From Penicillus capitatus (taxonomy: Eukaryota > Chlorophyta): a stretch of DNA of 64,000 nt. Shown piece by piece: positions 21,288 through 33,861 of this stretch. Positions within the stretch are counted from its first letter, which is position 1. Every line of letters starts with the position of its first letter. Below the pieces are notes generated by a model. The model had not been told where the DNA came from, did no database searches, and saw nothing but the letters and a program-made list of their open reading frames with translations. Location: the NCBI GenBank assembly GCA_965649825.1, contig OZ287698.1, positions 744,001 to 808,000 of the forward strand, read 5' to 3'. The position numbers and the translations under genes are program-made.

Positions 21288-22326
21288 AGCGTGAGAAGCC
21301 GATCAGATTCAGGAAACACGTTTATCGATGCGCGACAAGATTCCGCTGCAAAACGCGACTTGAGCGTCCTTCCATCTCTCTTGTCGTCGATATGAAGATT
21401 AATGATCATCATCACCTGCTTCTCTCCCACGTGACGATACATATTCCCGTCAAATCAGCGTGGTCGAGAAAAGCGTATCAAATCTGAGGCACACAGGCCG
21501 AGAATCGACTGCCACGTGTGTTCACGCTGCCCACGAATGCGGACGAACTTGGGCGATACCCGTTGAAGAAACGGACAGTTCCGAGGCAGGGAGCACACAG
21601 CTTTGGTGCTTCAATTGGTTTTAGAGCAAACTTCATTGACAGTAGCGATTGTATCGGCCTTCGGGTCGGCGAAGAGAGTTCGAATTTACCAGTTTCGCCT
21701 GCGCCTTAAGCGGACAAGTTTACCGACATGAAAAATCGACACGTGTCCCCAGTCACATCATTCCAATCAGTATGCTAGGTCATCTGATCCAACAGCAGAT
21801 AGGTTCGTCCTCTTCCTTCACCCATCGTTCACGGGCTTGTTATCTTTGGATTTCTCATTCGGTGCCTTCTTGTTGTCTTTTCTGTCGAAGCCAAGAAAAA
21901 CGGATCCAAATGGACGGAACCATCTTCCATGCGCCCTACTTTACGGAGATGCCTGCGCCGCCTCCCGAGGTCGCCAGGAACGAGCGAAACAGCGGCGAAT
22001 TCACGTCGTAAACCATAATTTCCTTTCGGCGCAAGTGTCAGCTTCCTTCGGTCTATGACAAATGTGACGGCAGAATCGGCGCGGAATGTCAATTGGGCTT
22101 AAATGCCGAGCAGTTATTGCATGAGCGAAAAGATCGATTTTCCTTTCGCGCGATGACCATCGGACACTGCTAGAGCATCATAGTGTCTGCGGTTATACTA
22201 TTGACTCAACCCAAACGTGCCTTGAGCCCTACGGATTACGCGTCTGCAACCTTTTCGTCGGCGACCTGTCACTTAAGCGCCACGTCTGCTTTACGTTTGA
22301 AACCGGTTTGGTCCTTTGCTGCGACA
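21288..22326. other. Upstream region of surface-protein gene, unit 2
   Basis: Counterpart of 4641-5678 with a few substitutions and one small indel near 21400. No gene supported. Confidence 0.4.
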
Positions 22327-25300
22327 ATGCAGCCAGTCGTCTCTATGGCGCGGCGCTCTCCGTTGTGTCTGCTACTCGTTATCTGCATCTTCTTGCGCCA
22401 AGCCTCCTGTCAAAGTATGTATCCATCAACAGTGAAGTTTGTTGGGTGCAGTGACGCGTCACAGATGTTTGCGATTTATTCGTCCAGAATAATATTCTGA
22501 CCGTCGACTCGCAGACGGTGGACGATATCGACGCAACGGATTCGTCATTTCAAGACGTGGTCGAGTGCTTAAGCGCGGGCGCCATTATTCGATTCGCCAC
22601 AGAGAGATTTTCGGTCGGTGAAACGATAAGAATCGATAAGGACATCTCGATTACATCGACCCATCGCAAAAGGACCTCCATAGCCTGCAACGAACAACCC
22701 GTTTTCGACATCAGGTCAACCCCTAGCCTGATACGCAGGGTAATAATTTCGTGTGTATGTAGGGGGAGAGCAACAGTTGATATCTCAGGGATTCGTATCA
22801 GAAAATGCGAACTGCAAAGCGCCGACGCTCCAATCATCATCGGTTCGGGATCGACTGTCAATCTTCGATCTATAGAGTTCTTTCGGAATACAAACGACGA
22901 AGGAACCAGTGGCATTCGGGCTCTGGACGAATCAAGCATCACTATTGAAGATTGTGAGTTCCTGGAGAATCAGGGAGCATCGGGGACAGTAGTCCTCGAG
23001 AATGCAAGTAGCCTCACTGTTTCTGGATCAGATTTCACGGGCAACAAAGCGACAAGCACGGAAAATGGGGGTGGCGTCTTCTCTATTCAGGTGTGTTCGT
23101 GCACGATGCCGGCTCTGTTGTGGATGTGCGATGTGCATGTAGAGTGAGGGGGTGTCGACGACAGTCGTTGTTAAGAATGCGAGCACATTCATCAGGAACG
23201 AGGCTGTCGGAGGAGACGGGGGCGTTTTTTATGTTTCTGGGGATGATGGCATTGCTTTCACCATCGAAGACACGGTACTCAGAGAGAACATGGCAGGAAG
23301 GCGCGGAGGCGCCGTTTTCATATCCGCAGGCGGCGATCTGATCGTCAGGGATGCATTCTTCGTCGAGAACGAATCGAATCGTATTGGTGGCGGCGCTATC
23401 TTTGCAAAGGTCCGTTCCCTCCATCATCTCATCCCTATTCAGTAAAGCGTATTCGGATGGCAGGATGCAGAAGGGAATGAGACGCTAGACATCAAGATTT
23501 CAAGCACGACTTTTGCCCAGAACGAGGCCAAAGGTTACCTTGGCTCCGGTGGTGGCATACGCCTTCAAGGGAAAAACGTCGACTGCGCAATCACCGATTC
23601 CGTCTCTTTTGCCCTCAACACAGCGGATCTCGACGGTGGAGGCATGCATATCTCCAATCAAGCAACAGCAGACATCAATGGTTCTTCGTTCGTCGGCAAC
23701 GAAGCTTTCAACGGCGGCGGTGCTGCCCTGTTCGTTCTGGTGGGGTACTTTCTCTCAAGGAGTGTTTCATTGAGACCTTGCTGATGATGTGACAGTCATT
23801 ACAACAGAACCGGGCGCTTACCATGGATGTCGTTATCACGAATACGGCATTTCTGTTCAACCGAGCGTTGTATAGTGACCGAGGAGGGGGATGCATTGGT
23901 GTTGCTGGTTTTGGATCAAATGTGACAATTACTGACTGCATTCTCAGTGACAACGACGGTGGGAGGGGATCTGGAGGAGCAATCTATGTCTTTGGCGGCC
24001 CCGTCGTCAAAATCAAGGGATCCGCGTTCGAGAGGAACAAAGCCGAATGGGGAGGGGCGTTGTATGCTGAGGTAGACAACTGCACATCCACCGTCTCATT
24101 GATTTGCATGTGCTCTAGAACGATGCCCTATACGAAATAGAATCGTCTGATTTCATAGAGAATTCGGCAGGAGAAGGAGGTGCCATGCACGTCCGAGGCG
24201 ACGTGGATATCACCATGGACGGCTGCACATTCGAAAGCAACAAGGCAATAACAGAAGGAGGCGCCATCAAAGTTCGAAACTTCATCTCAGCTGGAGACGA
24301 ACTGGCGCGATTCCGAATGACGAACAGCATTGTCGTGGAGAACGGAGCTGGCACCAACTTGTTCGAAGACAGACTTTATGGAACGGAGACAGAGGGAGGG
24401 GCAATCTTGGCAGAAGGTAGTGGGATCGAACTGGAGTTGGAGAACAACACGTTCAAGCGGAATCTGGCCTCGAATGGAGGCGCTCTAAGCATCTATGCCG
24501 TTGCCGACTGCAACATTGACAATGGCAACAAGTAAGCATGGACTGAGATGATGACAGATGCTGAGAGATGCCACAGGTTTGTGGACAACAAGGCAACCTT
24601 CGGCGGCGCCATTTTCTTGGTTGTCGACGAACAAGTCGATCCTATCAGGCGGAATGAGTACCGCGTTGCTGGTACCGTTTTCCGAAATAACAACGTCGAG
24701 TTCGAAGGAGGGAGCATCTATGTCTCAAGCACTCGGACAGAATCGAATTCAGTATCATTGAATGCACGCAGTTTCCTTTTGCTCGTAGAGGGTAGTACTT
24801 TCACGAACAACACGTAAGCCATCCATTCATGCCACTGCTTCTACCGAATACCGATCATGACAGGGCAAGACATGGTGGTGGTGCGTTGTCGATGGTCGGC
24901 TCAGCCGCCAAAGTCCACGGCTGCACATTCGAGTCAAACATAGCAGTGGCGAATTCAACCAGCCAGGCAACTCCGTTTCTTGGCTACGGTGGAGCCATAA
25001 ATATCCAGACGGGTTCCTCAGTGGAGTGCAAGGGCTCAGAGTTTCTCTCGAACAGAGCAGACGTCGGCGGGGCAGTGCTCGTCCGAGATGGTTCGTTCGA
25101 AGGAGAGGCCGTGAACTTTACCAGGAATGCCGTTCAACCCAGAGGCGTTGGCGGCGCTGTGGCAGTAGAAATCTCCAGAGGAAAAGACATCCCAGTTCTC
25201 AACAGCGCTAATCGAATACGCAACATCGTCTTCCAATGTCAATTCTGCAATTTTAAAAAGAATAACGGTTCACTTGCTGGAGGTCTGTTCGATCATACCT

Positions 25301-28300
25301 ACATCGATGTCTGATGATGGCTGTTTGGACATCTAGGTGCAATGCATGTCCATGATATGGATCCTGGTGGAACTTACGGAGAGGACAACGAGTTGAAGAT
25401 TGATGGATGTACATTTGACAATCAGAATACATTCCGGACTCCAGAGAACGAGCTGACCTGTCCTACTTACTTCCGTTTTTTAAGAAGAGTGAATGCTCGG
25501 TCCGTTCGCTTCAAAAACACGACCTTCACCGCAAACAGAGCACGAGCAGGCGGCGCCATCTTCACAAATAACTTCACGATGATCAGCATTCTTCCAGACC
25601 TGCAGAATGATGCAAACCCAGATGTAGACAACTCGCTGGGATACGCCTTGACAAAAAATGAATCTCAGCTCGGAAACTCATCCGTGTTTTTCGAGAAGAA
25701 TGTCGCCGTCAATAATGGATTTGGCGATGACGCTGCATCAACGCCAATCACAGCATTCCTTTTCAATTTGGATGACGAAGCGCACCAGAGAACTGAAGGC
25801 TTCACAAACAGCTCATTTCTCAGTGGTGATCGGCTTCGTTTCAACATCGAATTCAGAGATGGGATCGAACAGAATGTGACCTTTGCCGATAATCTCACAG
25901 CATACATCAGCTGCGACGATCGATTCACGAGTAAACAGTCAAACTGTGCGCAGCTGGAGATCTCTGGACAAGAGACTGCTCAGGCAAATGAAGATGGAAC
26001 GATGAACTTCACTGCTGTTCGACTCCGAGGTTTGAGGGATCAGACATATACCCTACGCATCGATTATCGCTCGACGTCTGAGATGCAGACACTACATGTG
26101 AATCCGTCCTTCATCAAAGTGACGATGAGGCCGTGCAAGATCGGCGAGAAGACAGTTAGTAAAGAGGGCGAAAGACTGGAATGCCGAGAATGCGGCCAAG
26201 GAGAATTTCAGTCATTTCCAAAGCGGGACTTCTGCTTGCCATGCGTGGAGTCTGAAAACCATACTATGTGTGACGGCCAGACAATCGTTCCACATGATGG
26301 TTACTGGCACGCATCATCATTTTCGTTCATTGCCCATAAGTGCATCGGGCACGAAGCCTGCAGATCGACTAGAAAGGGCAATCAAACTCGAGCAGAAAAG
26401 CTTCGAGCGAATGCTGTCAAAGAACACAAACTGGGAAAGGCTGTTCAGTACAGTTCGGATGACAGTAACCTGCAATGCAGAGAGGTTGGATACATCCCCA
26501 TGTCTACTGTGCTATACCTTCGTTTGCCATGCAGGGATATCAAGGTGTTCTTTGTGGCAGATGCGTAAGTGACTATGGAAGAGAAGGAAACATCTGTCGA
26601 AAGTGTGCCTCTCCTGCGTTGCGTGCCTTTTTGATGGCCATGATAATCCTGTGGTCGTTTGTCTTTCTTTCATGCTTCATTAGATCTGTCTTACAGCTAG
26701 CCACCCGTATCAAATTCAACAAAAGGTTCAACGATGCAAGAAAAGGAAAAGAAAGTATGCCTGTTAAAATGCTTCTGACCAGCCCGATCCTGTCCGTGGA
26801 ATACTAGGCTCAAGCGGTGGAGATCTAAACGCACAGATCGAGATGATGCATGTGGCCACGACGTCGACTCCCGAGATATCCGATTTGTCAGGAGGTGACA
26901 TCCAGAATCGGGAAGTGGGTGAGATACATGAAACCCCTGCTCCGTCAACAAGCGCGGCGGTGGAACCAAAAAGAATCACCATGGAGAGAGTGAAGAATCT
27001 GAGACCGAGTTCATTGGGACAGAATCAGGAAAATGCAGCAACGAGTGTGCCAACGAGACGAATCGGACGCAGGGGTCGACTGATCAAGGCACTCCATGTG
27101 CTTCTCGATCCCAATGCGTCCACGGATGATGTCGAGCCTCTGACTCTGGCAAACCCAGTGTCCGAAATCCTCAAGGCACGGCAACTCCCCTTCCCTCTTC
27201 CTCCGCTTCACCGCATCTGTATGTTATGACGTAGATTCTCGTCAACTTCCTTCAGGTGACGGCGGTAGCGGTCTCGATCAATGTCGACTGGGAGCAGTCT
27301 CTGAGAAGGACACTCTTCGCCATGGGTAAAAGCACATACAAAAGGAGCGTCTCTACTGCATTCTCTTGTCCGTCAGGTGCAATTGGCAATCTCTCCTCCG
27401 GCACTGGGTACTTGTCGCTCGATTGCTATCTGAGTGCGAACGGCATGCCAAAATCCCTTCGCCGACTGACCATCGCCATCCTCTATCCCCTCCTCATGCT
27501 CATCGTCTACGTGGTCCTGTGGGGATGCTATGCCTTCGTCCGACGAAGAGGCAAACAGTGAGTGCACAGTGCCTACACGTACTCTCTCAATCTCGCTCTT
27601 CTGATCTTAGGTACTTCAGTCAGCGGATCCTGTTGACCTTCTTGGCGATCAACTATTTCTTCTACATCGGCATGACGAAGAGCCTGCTGCGATTCTTCGC
27701 CTGCACTCGGGTCTCGGATGACAGAGAGGACAGCGACTGGAGTCGGTATGTATGGGAAGAGGATACAGAGGTTGAGTGCTACGAGGGCAAACACGCTTTG
27801 CTTGTTGGCCTGCTCGTCGTTCCCCTTCTCCTTGCCGTCTCTTTCGGATATCCAGCTGGTGTCTTTACCATCTTGTGGCGCAGCAAGGATCGCCTGAACG
27901 ACGAAGACTTCGTTCAGACATATGGTTTTCTTTACAAAGCCTATGACAGGCATTACTGGGAAGTCGTTATTATGGTCCGAAAAGCGGCCGTTGCGACTGT
28001 TGCTGTGTTTTCTTATCGCTTAGGATCGAATCTCCAAGGTCTGTTGTGCGTTCTAGTGATCGGCATTGCTCTGTCCGTACATCTGGTCTTGCAGCCATTC
28101 ACTCAGGATATCCCACAACTCAATCACCTGGAGACATGTTCCCTCTCGGCCACAGTTGTCGTTTTCGTTGTCGGACTCATGATGAATGACAACGCAGTCG
28201 AACCTAGCGGCCGCGTACTTCTGAGCGCGCTTGCTGTTCTGTTTCTCTGTTTCACCCTTGTCGTCCTCCTTACCCAACTAATGTTCGCCGCTGAAGAATT

Positions 28301-28514
28301 TATTGACATGAAGCTCATTGAACTTGATGCCATGGAGGTTCAGGAAGTGATCGACTCTCGTTTGTCTAAAAAACTGGAAGCTTTGATAGAGCATTACTGG
28401 AAAATCGCCCTTGAGGCGGCTAAGACCTTCAAAGCGCTGACGCGCAAGAGGTTTTGCTGTCACAGAAGATCTGGAAATGCAACACGCAGCCCGGTTCATC
28501 ATTCTAACGTTTGA
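22327..28514 (+). CDS. Large Pmp-like beta-helix / multipass membrane protein (unit 2)
   Basis: Second copy. Introns by correspondence: 22415-22464, 23091-23142, 23410-23463, 23740-23795, 24072-24118, 24532-24576, 24814-24863, 25283-25336, 26485-26534, 26755-26807, 27219-27268, 27326-27376, 27558-27610. Exons sum to 5,523 nt (1,840 aa), one Gly more than unit 1 (extra codon in exon 5, run GGG near 23887). Differences are mainly substitutions in the repeat region (for example MGNTATN to TGNKATS, TVFRKN to TVLREN). The Cys-rich and membrane regions are nearly unchanged. Intron 12 is quite different from unit 1, is 51 nt long and lacks stops, so its retention would add 17 residues in frame. No inactivating change was found. 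Confidence 0.85.
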
Positions 28515-29207
28515 GACAAGCTTCTTCGATTGATCTGATTGTTTGCTCTGTATGTTGACCCACTCATTGTTTGCGTCTTACTCTTTTACATCGCAGGGTC
28601 CGTTTGTCCTTTGTTACACACTAAGCACACTAAAATCCACAACATTTCTCAATTCGATCATTGATGAGTGCGAGTCAAGTACCCATGTCCTGATTCGAAT
28701 TCTCACTCCAACCACAACACATAAGGCACACATGGAAACTATCGTGTTTTTAGTGGCTCGATCTTTCTAATTCAGTCCAATTCAAATCGTTATCGTATGT
28801 CACACTGCTTCTATAAAGAAGCTTGTCAGCTGTCTGTTCTCGTTAAGTTTTTGAATGTTAAGCTTTATTTGCATTGCAGTTTGTCATGTCCACTTTACAA
28901 ATTAGACAGACACAGCTCTTGCTTCATTTTTGTTAATTGCTGGACCGCATTTGTGACTTTCGGTACTTGGTTGTCGACTGGGTACGTAGGAATCTCCATT
29001 TCTTTATTAACCGTTTGCTGACAACCTAATTTCAAGACGACATCACAATTGATATTATTTTCATAGAACTGACTTTTTTATTTTACATTAGCATACCACT
29101 GAATGTATTGTGGTTTGCTGTCTGACAAAACTGACACGACCTTTCTCGATATAATAAACAAATCACCATCCCAATTGAGATGAAATGAACGCAAGATGGC
29201 AAGCGCT

Positions 29208-29274
29208 TCTCTTAAACACACCTATGGATGCAGCAGTCTTTAGCCAGGAAAAACTAATTTCGTGTTTAAGAGAA
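29208..29274. repeat. Inverted repeat with perfect 12-bp arms, unit 2
   Basis: Arms 29208-29219 and 29263-29274, identical to unit 1. Confidence 0.7.
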
Positions 29275-30176
29275 TGGAGGAGTAATAGACTGGGGCAAGA
29301 TTTTGAGCCAAAAGGAGTCATTTTCTTTTCATATCATTGAATGTCCACAATCGTTCGCATCAAATCTAAAAACATGAGGCGCAAAGCAGCCATGATTCTA
29401 TGCCTAGGAACGAACGAATCATGCTGCAATCCTCGAGCTGATAACGATCACGTTACATTTATCAAAAAAACATCCGCATCGATCGGGAAAACGAACGGCT
29501 GAAGTAGAAACATTGCAAAATCTGTTTTGATGTTAATCAGAGGTTCCGCTAAAGTGAAAGTTGTGCACAATCGCATCTTGTTATGTAATCGTCATCATTT
29601 AGTACATCGCGTTGTCACCGTTTCAACCTCATGTACATCGGCTCTACACATCCAACTCCGCAGTGTACTTCGTACCAAGCATGCTACAACTACCATGTGA
29701 ACACTCAGCCGTTTACCATTCTTCTGCGTACATACAGGTTTTACCAGGTTGCGCTGATCCTCAATGCAGACATTATCATTTCCCAGTGTGAAGAACTCCC
29801 TTCAGTCGCCTCACGCTCCACATTCCCGAGGATATCCTCAGCGTGGACCTGTATCTCCCCCTCACTGGCGCGACGGCGGAGGCGTTGTCGCGGGGAGTGA
29901 GCGCCTGAATCGTCACCGGGTTGACTCATCTCACAAGCGCAGCGGAAGTCTTGGAGTCAGATGAGGATGGGCGAAAGCTCGGAGGCCACACCAACAGTCT
30001 TGCAGCAAAGAGCGACTTGTTACAACTGATGATAGACGTGAATGTTTTGTAAGACAGAAACCGATTGTATGTGATTCACCAATGACAATAGAAACTCAGG
30101 TGTCAAACGAGACGTTTCTTGTGTCTGAGCCTCGCTTAAATACTCAATCTCTGATGTGACGACAAGAAAAATCGAT

Positions 30177-30274
30177 GAACTTCAAGAGTGAGTTCGCAAT
30201 GAAATTCACATTGAGACTAGGAAATTCAATATGAAGTTCTAGAAGTTTCCTAGGAACTTCACAGGAACTCACTC
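30177..30274. repeat. Nested inverted repeats, unit 2
   Basis: Counterpart of 13529-13626. The outer 10-bp arms are intact; one inner arm has a substitution (CTAGAAGTT instead of CTTGAAGTT). Confidence 0.5.
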
Positions 30275-30677
30275 CCAGTCAGTGTGACTTGTTCGCGACT
30301 CAGCGGCGACGGTTATGCCGCGCTATTAAAGACGCGAAAACACACACGGCAGAAATACAACCCATTACAGCACCGACCCATCACAGTTCTGTCAGCATTG
30401 CGCCATTTCTTCACACCCAGCACATCGATGACCTCGTTCGGTGCCGCATTCTGTAGGCTCGGAAAGTGGATGATGAAGATTCCGAGATGGGAAAATGTGC
30501 AGAGATGCGTTCCCTATGCTTAGTAGCCGAAATGAAAGCTGACATCCTGAGAGTGTATCTCATTTTGATTGGCATCTCTTTTTCGCTTGATTGCTTTTAC
30601 AACTCCCTTTTTTAGAAAGATCGGCAGTGCGACTGTACAACATGAGGGTTTGTAAGATCAATGTTCAGGATCATAAA

Positions 30678-32377
30678 CTAGACAATGACGTTAAGTCTCG
30701 ATGTTAATATTGGTCCCCCATTGGCGGCTCTCAGTGTTCCATTTCCTCGCGATGGTTTCCACGAACTCTGAGAGTTCCTTAGCGTGATCAAATATTCTGG
30801 TGAGTGTAAGGGTCCCTCAAGTTGCTGCATCAGTGTCCGTCTTGATGTCCCAAACCGCGGGTACTCGAACAGCAGATGGTCTCGGTCTTCTTGGGAGTGT
30901 CCGCACTCACAGTGTGGAGCTGTCTCCGAGATGCCAAAGCGCTTCATATACTGTCTGCTTGGAAAGTGGTTGGCTGCGAACTGACTGAGGCGTGAGGCTC
31001 GAGCTCGGTCGAGATACTTCCCGGGGAACCGACCTCGGTGGAAGTCCAACAGGTATTGGGTCAGGTGCTGGCTCTGTTCTCGCTGCTTGATCTCGCGTAG
31101 GGCTTCCTGATTGAGGTGGTTAGCGATGGTTCTCTTGACCCAGGCGCCAGATGGGGGATCCCCTTCGGTGTTCCCTCTCCTTCTGCTGCAGCCGTTGTCG
31201 CTCGTTTCTTTACTGCCATCCATGAGCTGAGACCCGGAGTCCAGTTTGTATTGGCCTAGAAGCAGGTGTACCCTGCGCACCGCCAGTCCAGAAGGATTCT
31301 TTGTATTTCAACACAGACTTCGCTGACATTGCTCCAGCTTAAGGCGGTCACTCTCGAGCGTTTCGAGTCAAGGACAATGCCGAGAGTCTGCTTTTGTGAA
31401 GGCGGATGTGCTCGGGTGAGTATTCGGAGTTGATCAAGTCCATGGTAGAGACCGGTGAGGAACGATGTTTCTTCATCGGCCCAGCCTGGGTCCCACCAGG
31501 TGTCACCGTGTTGATTGCTTCTCTGTGAGAGACTCTAGCTGGTTCCAAGTCGGTTTTTTGGTCGGTCTTTGTGTTTTGCTACCAGAAGTAGCCAGTCTGG
31601 TCTGTCTTCGTCTGGGGGTGGGTTTGTGCCAGAGATCCAGCCTAGGCAGTGCGGGGCAATCGGGCTCCAGGGCAGTACTTTTTGTGGGATGAGTTCCAAT
31701 GGCCTCCGGGGTACTGAGCGGAGCCATCGCGTCCAGGCTATTCTTCTTTAACATTGGCCTGCCGAGAGTTCTGAGCGAGCTGAGGCGAATCGGACGCCAT
31801 CCTTTTTGTGTCTTCTCTTGGAGTCGAAGTATAGTGCTTGCTGGATGGTTTGTTGAGTGGGCGGCCGGATCCCAGCCAGAGCATAGGCAGCCGGGTATGA
31901 TGTTGTTCGGAAGGACCCCGCCAGGAGCAGGCAGGCCTGCCTCATTACCTTCTCAATCGGAGCAAGTTTCCTGGTATTGTATGCAATGCTCTGCCAGACT
32001 TCTACCCCATGGTAGCCGGTTGGTTCGATCACCCCGATGATTAGTTTTACGACGGCTTCAGGGAGCATTCCTTTGAAGGGCCTGTCATTCTTCGAATAAG
32101 CTCCAGCCGGGCACGGGCTTTTCTAGCAGCGCTGTGGACCTGAGGCTCCAGGAAAGAGTCTCGTCCATCCAAATACCGAGATAGAGTACTGCCTGTTTTT
32201 GGGGCAGTTGGTGCCCTCGGATGTAGAGGGGCCGGGGTCCGTGCGTTTCTTCCAGCTTGTAAATCTGATCTGGAAGCCCTTTTCTGGCGCAAAAATGAGG
32301 CCTCTTTCCTGTGCTCAATCAGACAAGCCGTCCAGTGCTTTCTGCAGCTTTTGTTGAACCTCATTCTCAGTGGACGC
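30678..32377 (-). pseudogene. LINE-2, 3' half, unit 2
   Basis: Same as 14041-15731 of unit 1. The zinc-finger segment here is in one 200-codon frame (31280-30678), but a one-base deletion near 30811 shifts the final residues, whereas unit 1 retains the original C-terminus. Followed on the right by the Gypsy element (ACGC duplication at 32374-32377). Confidence 0.8.
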
Positions 32378-32476
32378 TGTCGTCAACGAGGTACGAGGAA
32401 GATCAGGAGTTACAAAAATCGTACAAACGGAGACATCATTCCCATCTAAATATGTCTTATTCGCAGTCAGATCACA
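32378..32476 (-). repeat. Gypsy 3' LTR, unit 2
   Basis: 99 bp, identical in layout to the unit 1 3' LTR. Confidence 0.9.
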
Positions 32477-32506
32477 CGCTACCCTGCGCTGTAAACTCCG
32501 ACATGT

Positions 32507-33748
32507 TCATTTTCCAAATGAAATGAATGGCTGCGGCGAATCTATATGCATTCGAATTGTTTTTCCCTGATCACTGTCGCAAACTTCGCGAATGTGTGTT
32601 GAAACTCTCCTTGTAACTTCATACGGCCCCTGCCAAAACGGATCGAATTTCTTATCCAATGCTTCAACAGTCTCGTGATAGAAAACCCATACTTTCGATC
32701 CTACAGGGTAAAGAGATTCTTCTTTCTTCTGCTGTTCTGTCATCTTCCTTTTTGCTTCTTCGAAACTTTTCTGAATTTGCATGCGGGCGGTTCTTGATTC
32801 TTCCTTCACTTCGCTCAGATCTTGTCCTTGTTGCCATACATCGTTGGGTGAGTATCGTGTGCCCTCGTGTGGCGTTTCGTCAATTGCTTCTACGCCTTCC
32901 GACAACACAGTCGTCCAGTTGAGTCTCTTCCCATCGGAAACCCTCATCCGTCGGATCCGGTCGATCAATGTCTGGTTGAAACGTTCTCGCAGACCGTTCG
33001 ATTTGTGCGAATGCGCCGGGGCCATGACGAGATCGGTGTTCATTTGTGCCAGAAATCTCCCGAATGCACTAGATCGGAAATATGAGGCTGCGTCACACAT
33101 TAGTCGCTTGATAGGACAGAATTCCTTCACGAAATCAGCGAGACATTTCACGGCCGTGGCATTGGTTGAACGGCAACACTTTCTTGCCATGCCAAAACGA
33201 CTCAGATGGTCCACGATAGTGAAGATATACCGGACATTGCCGGGGCCTCTTTCCAGTGGGCCAACAAAGTCACAACTCACGACGTCACGCACGTCATTGA
33301 TCCCTTCCATTCGTCCCGGGGCAGCCAGCTTCGGTCGCTTGAACTGCTGACAAGCGCGGCAATCCCTCACGTACTGGCGGATTTTCCTCCACTGCACGTC
33401 ACCTCCGATCTTCCTTATGCGCTGCTGTGTCTTTTGAACGGAGAAATGGCCGCGGTGGCCCCATTTCAGCAACTCGTCGTCCGACATCTCGGCTGCTGAC
33501 TTGGACTTCGCCGATGCCACTTGATTGTGCCGCGAAACAAAAAGCTCTGGGAGACGGCTGAGAAAATCTGGCAAGATATTAGACTTGCCTGGAATGAACC
33601 TGATCTCTGGGTTGTGCTCAAGGATGATGTCAAGTCTTCGCTTGACGAAGTCGCTCGTGTTGTCAGCATTCATGAGGCTGCAGACCGCAGAGTTGTCGGA
33701 GAGGATTGCGACTCTTTGCCCGAGGGTGTATGGCCGGAACTTCGTCAA
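32507..33748 (-). pseudogene. Gypsy RNase H C-terminus plus integrase, unit 2
   Basis: A 413-codon frame running from the RNase H (AILSDNSAVCSLM, FIPGKSNILPDFLSRLPE) directly into the integrase with zinc motif (GHRGH, CRAC) and D,D35E core. It shows that in the ancestral element RNase H and integrase are in one frame. It is cut off from the rest of pol by the LINE-1 insertion at 33754/33755, so it is a pseudogene despite the open frame. Confidence 0.85.
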
Positions 33749-33754
33749 CCCCTT
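33740..33754. repeat. LINE-1 target site duplication, left copy, unit 2
   Basis: CTTCGTCAACCCCTT, matching 39174-39188 exactly and the single uninterrupted copy in unit 1 at 17095-17109. Confidence 0.93.
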
Positions 33755-33861
33755 TTTTTATTAAGTTGGCGGTACTTACATCCCCTTTTAAAGTGAAACA
33801 TCAGAGGAGAGGCCGAACGCATTGTTCATTGTTCATAATGACTCAAACTAGTTCATGTGGA

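Larger units (their letters stand above)
28515..30677. other. Non-coding spacer, unit 2
   Basis: Counterpart of 11865-14040. Differs locally, for example near 28842-28855, and by a stop that breaks the open stretch present at 13194 in unit 1. No gene supported. Confidence 0.5.
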
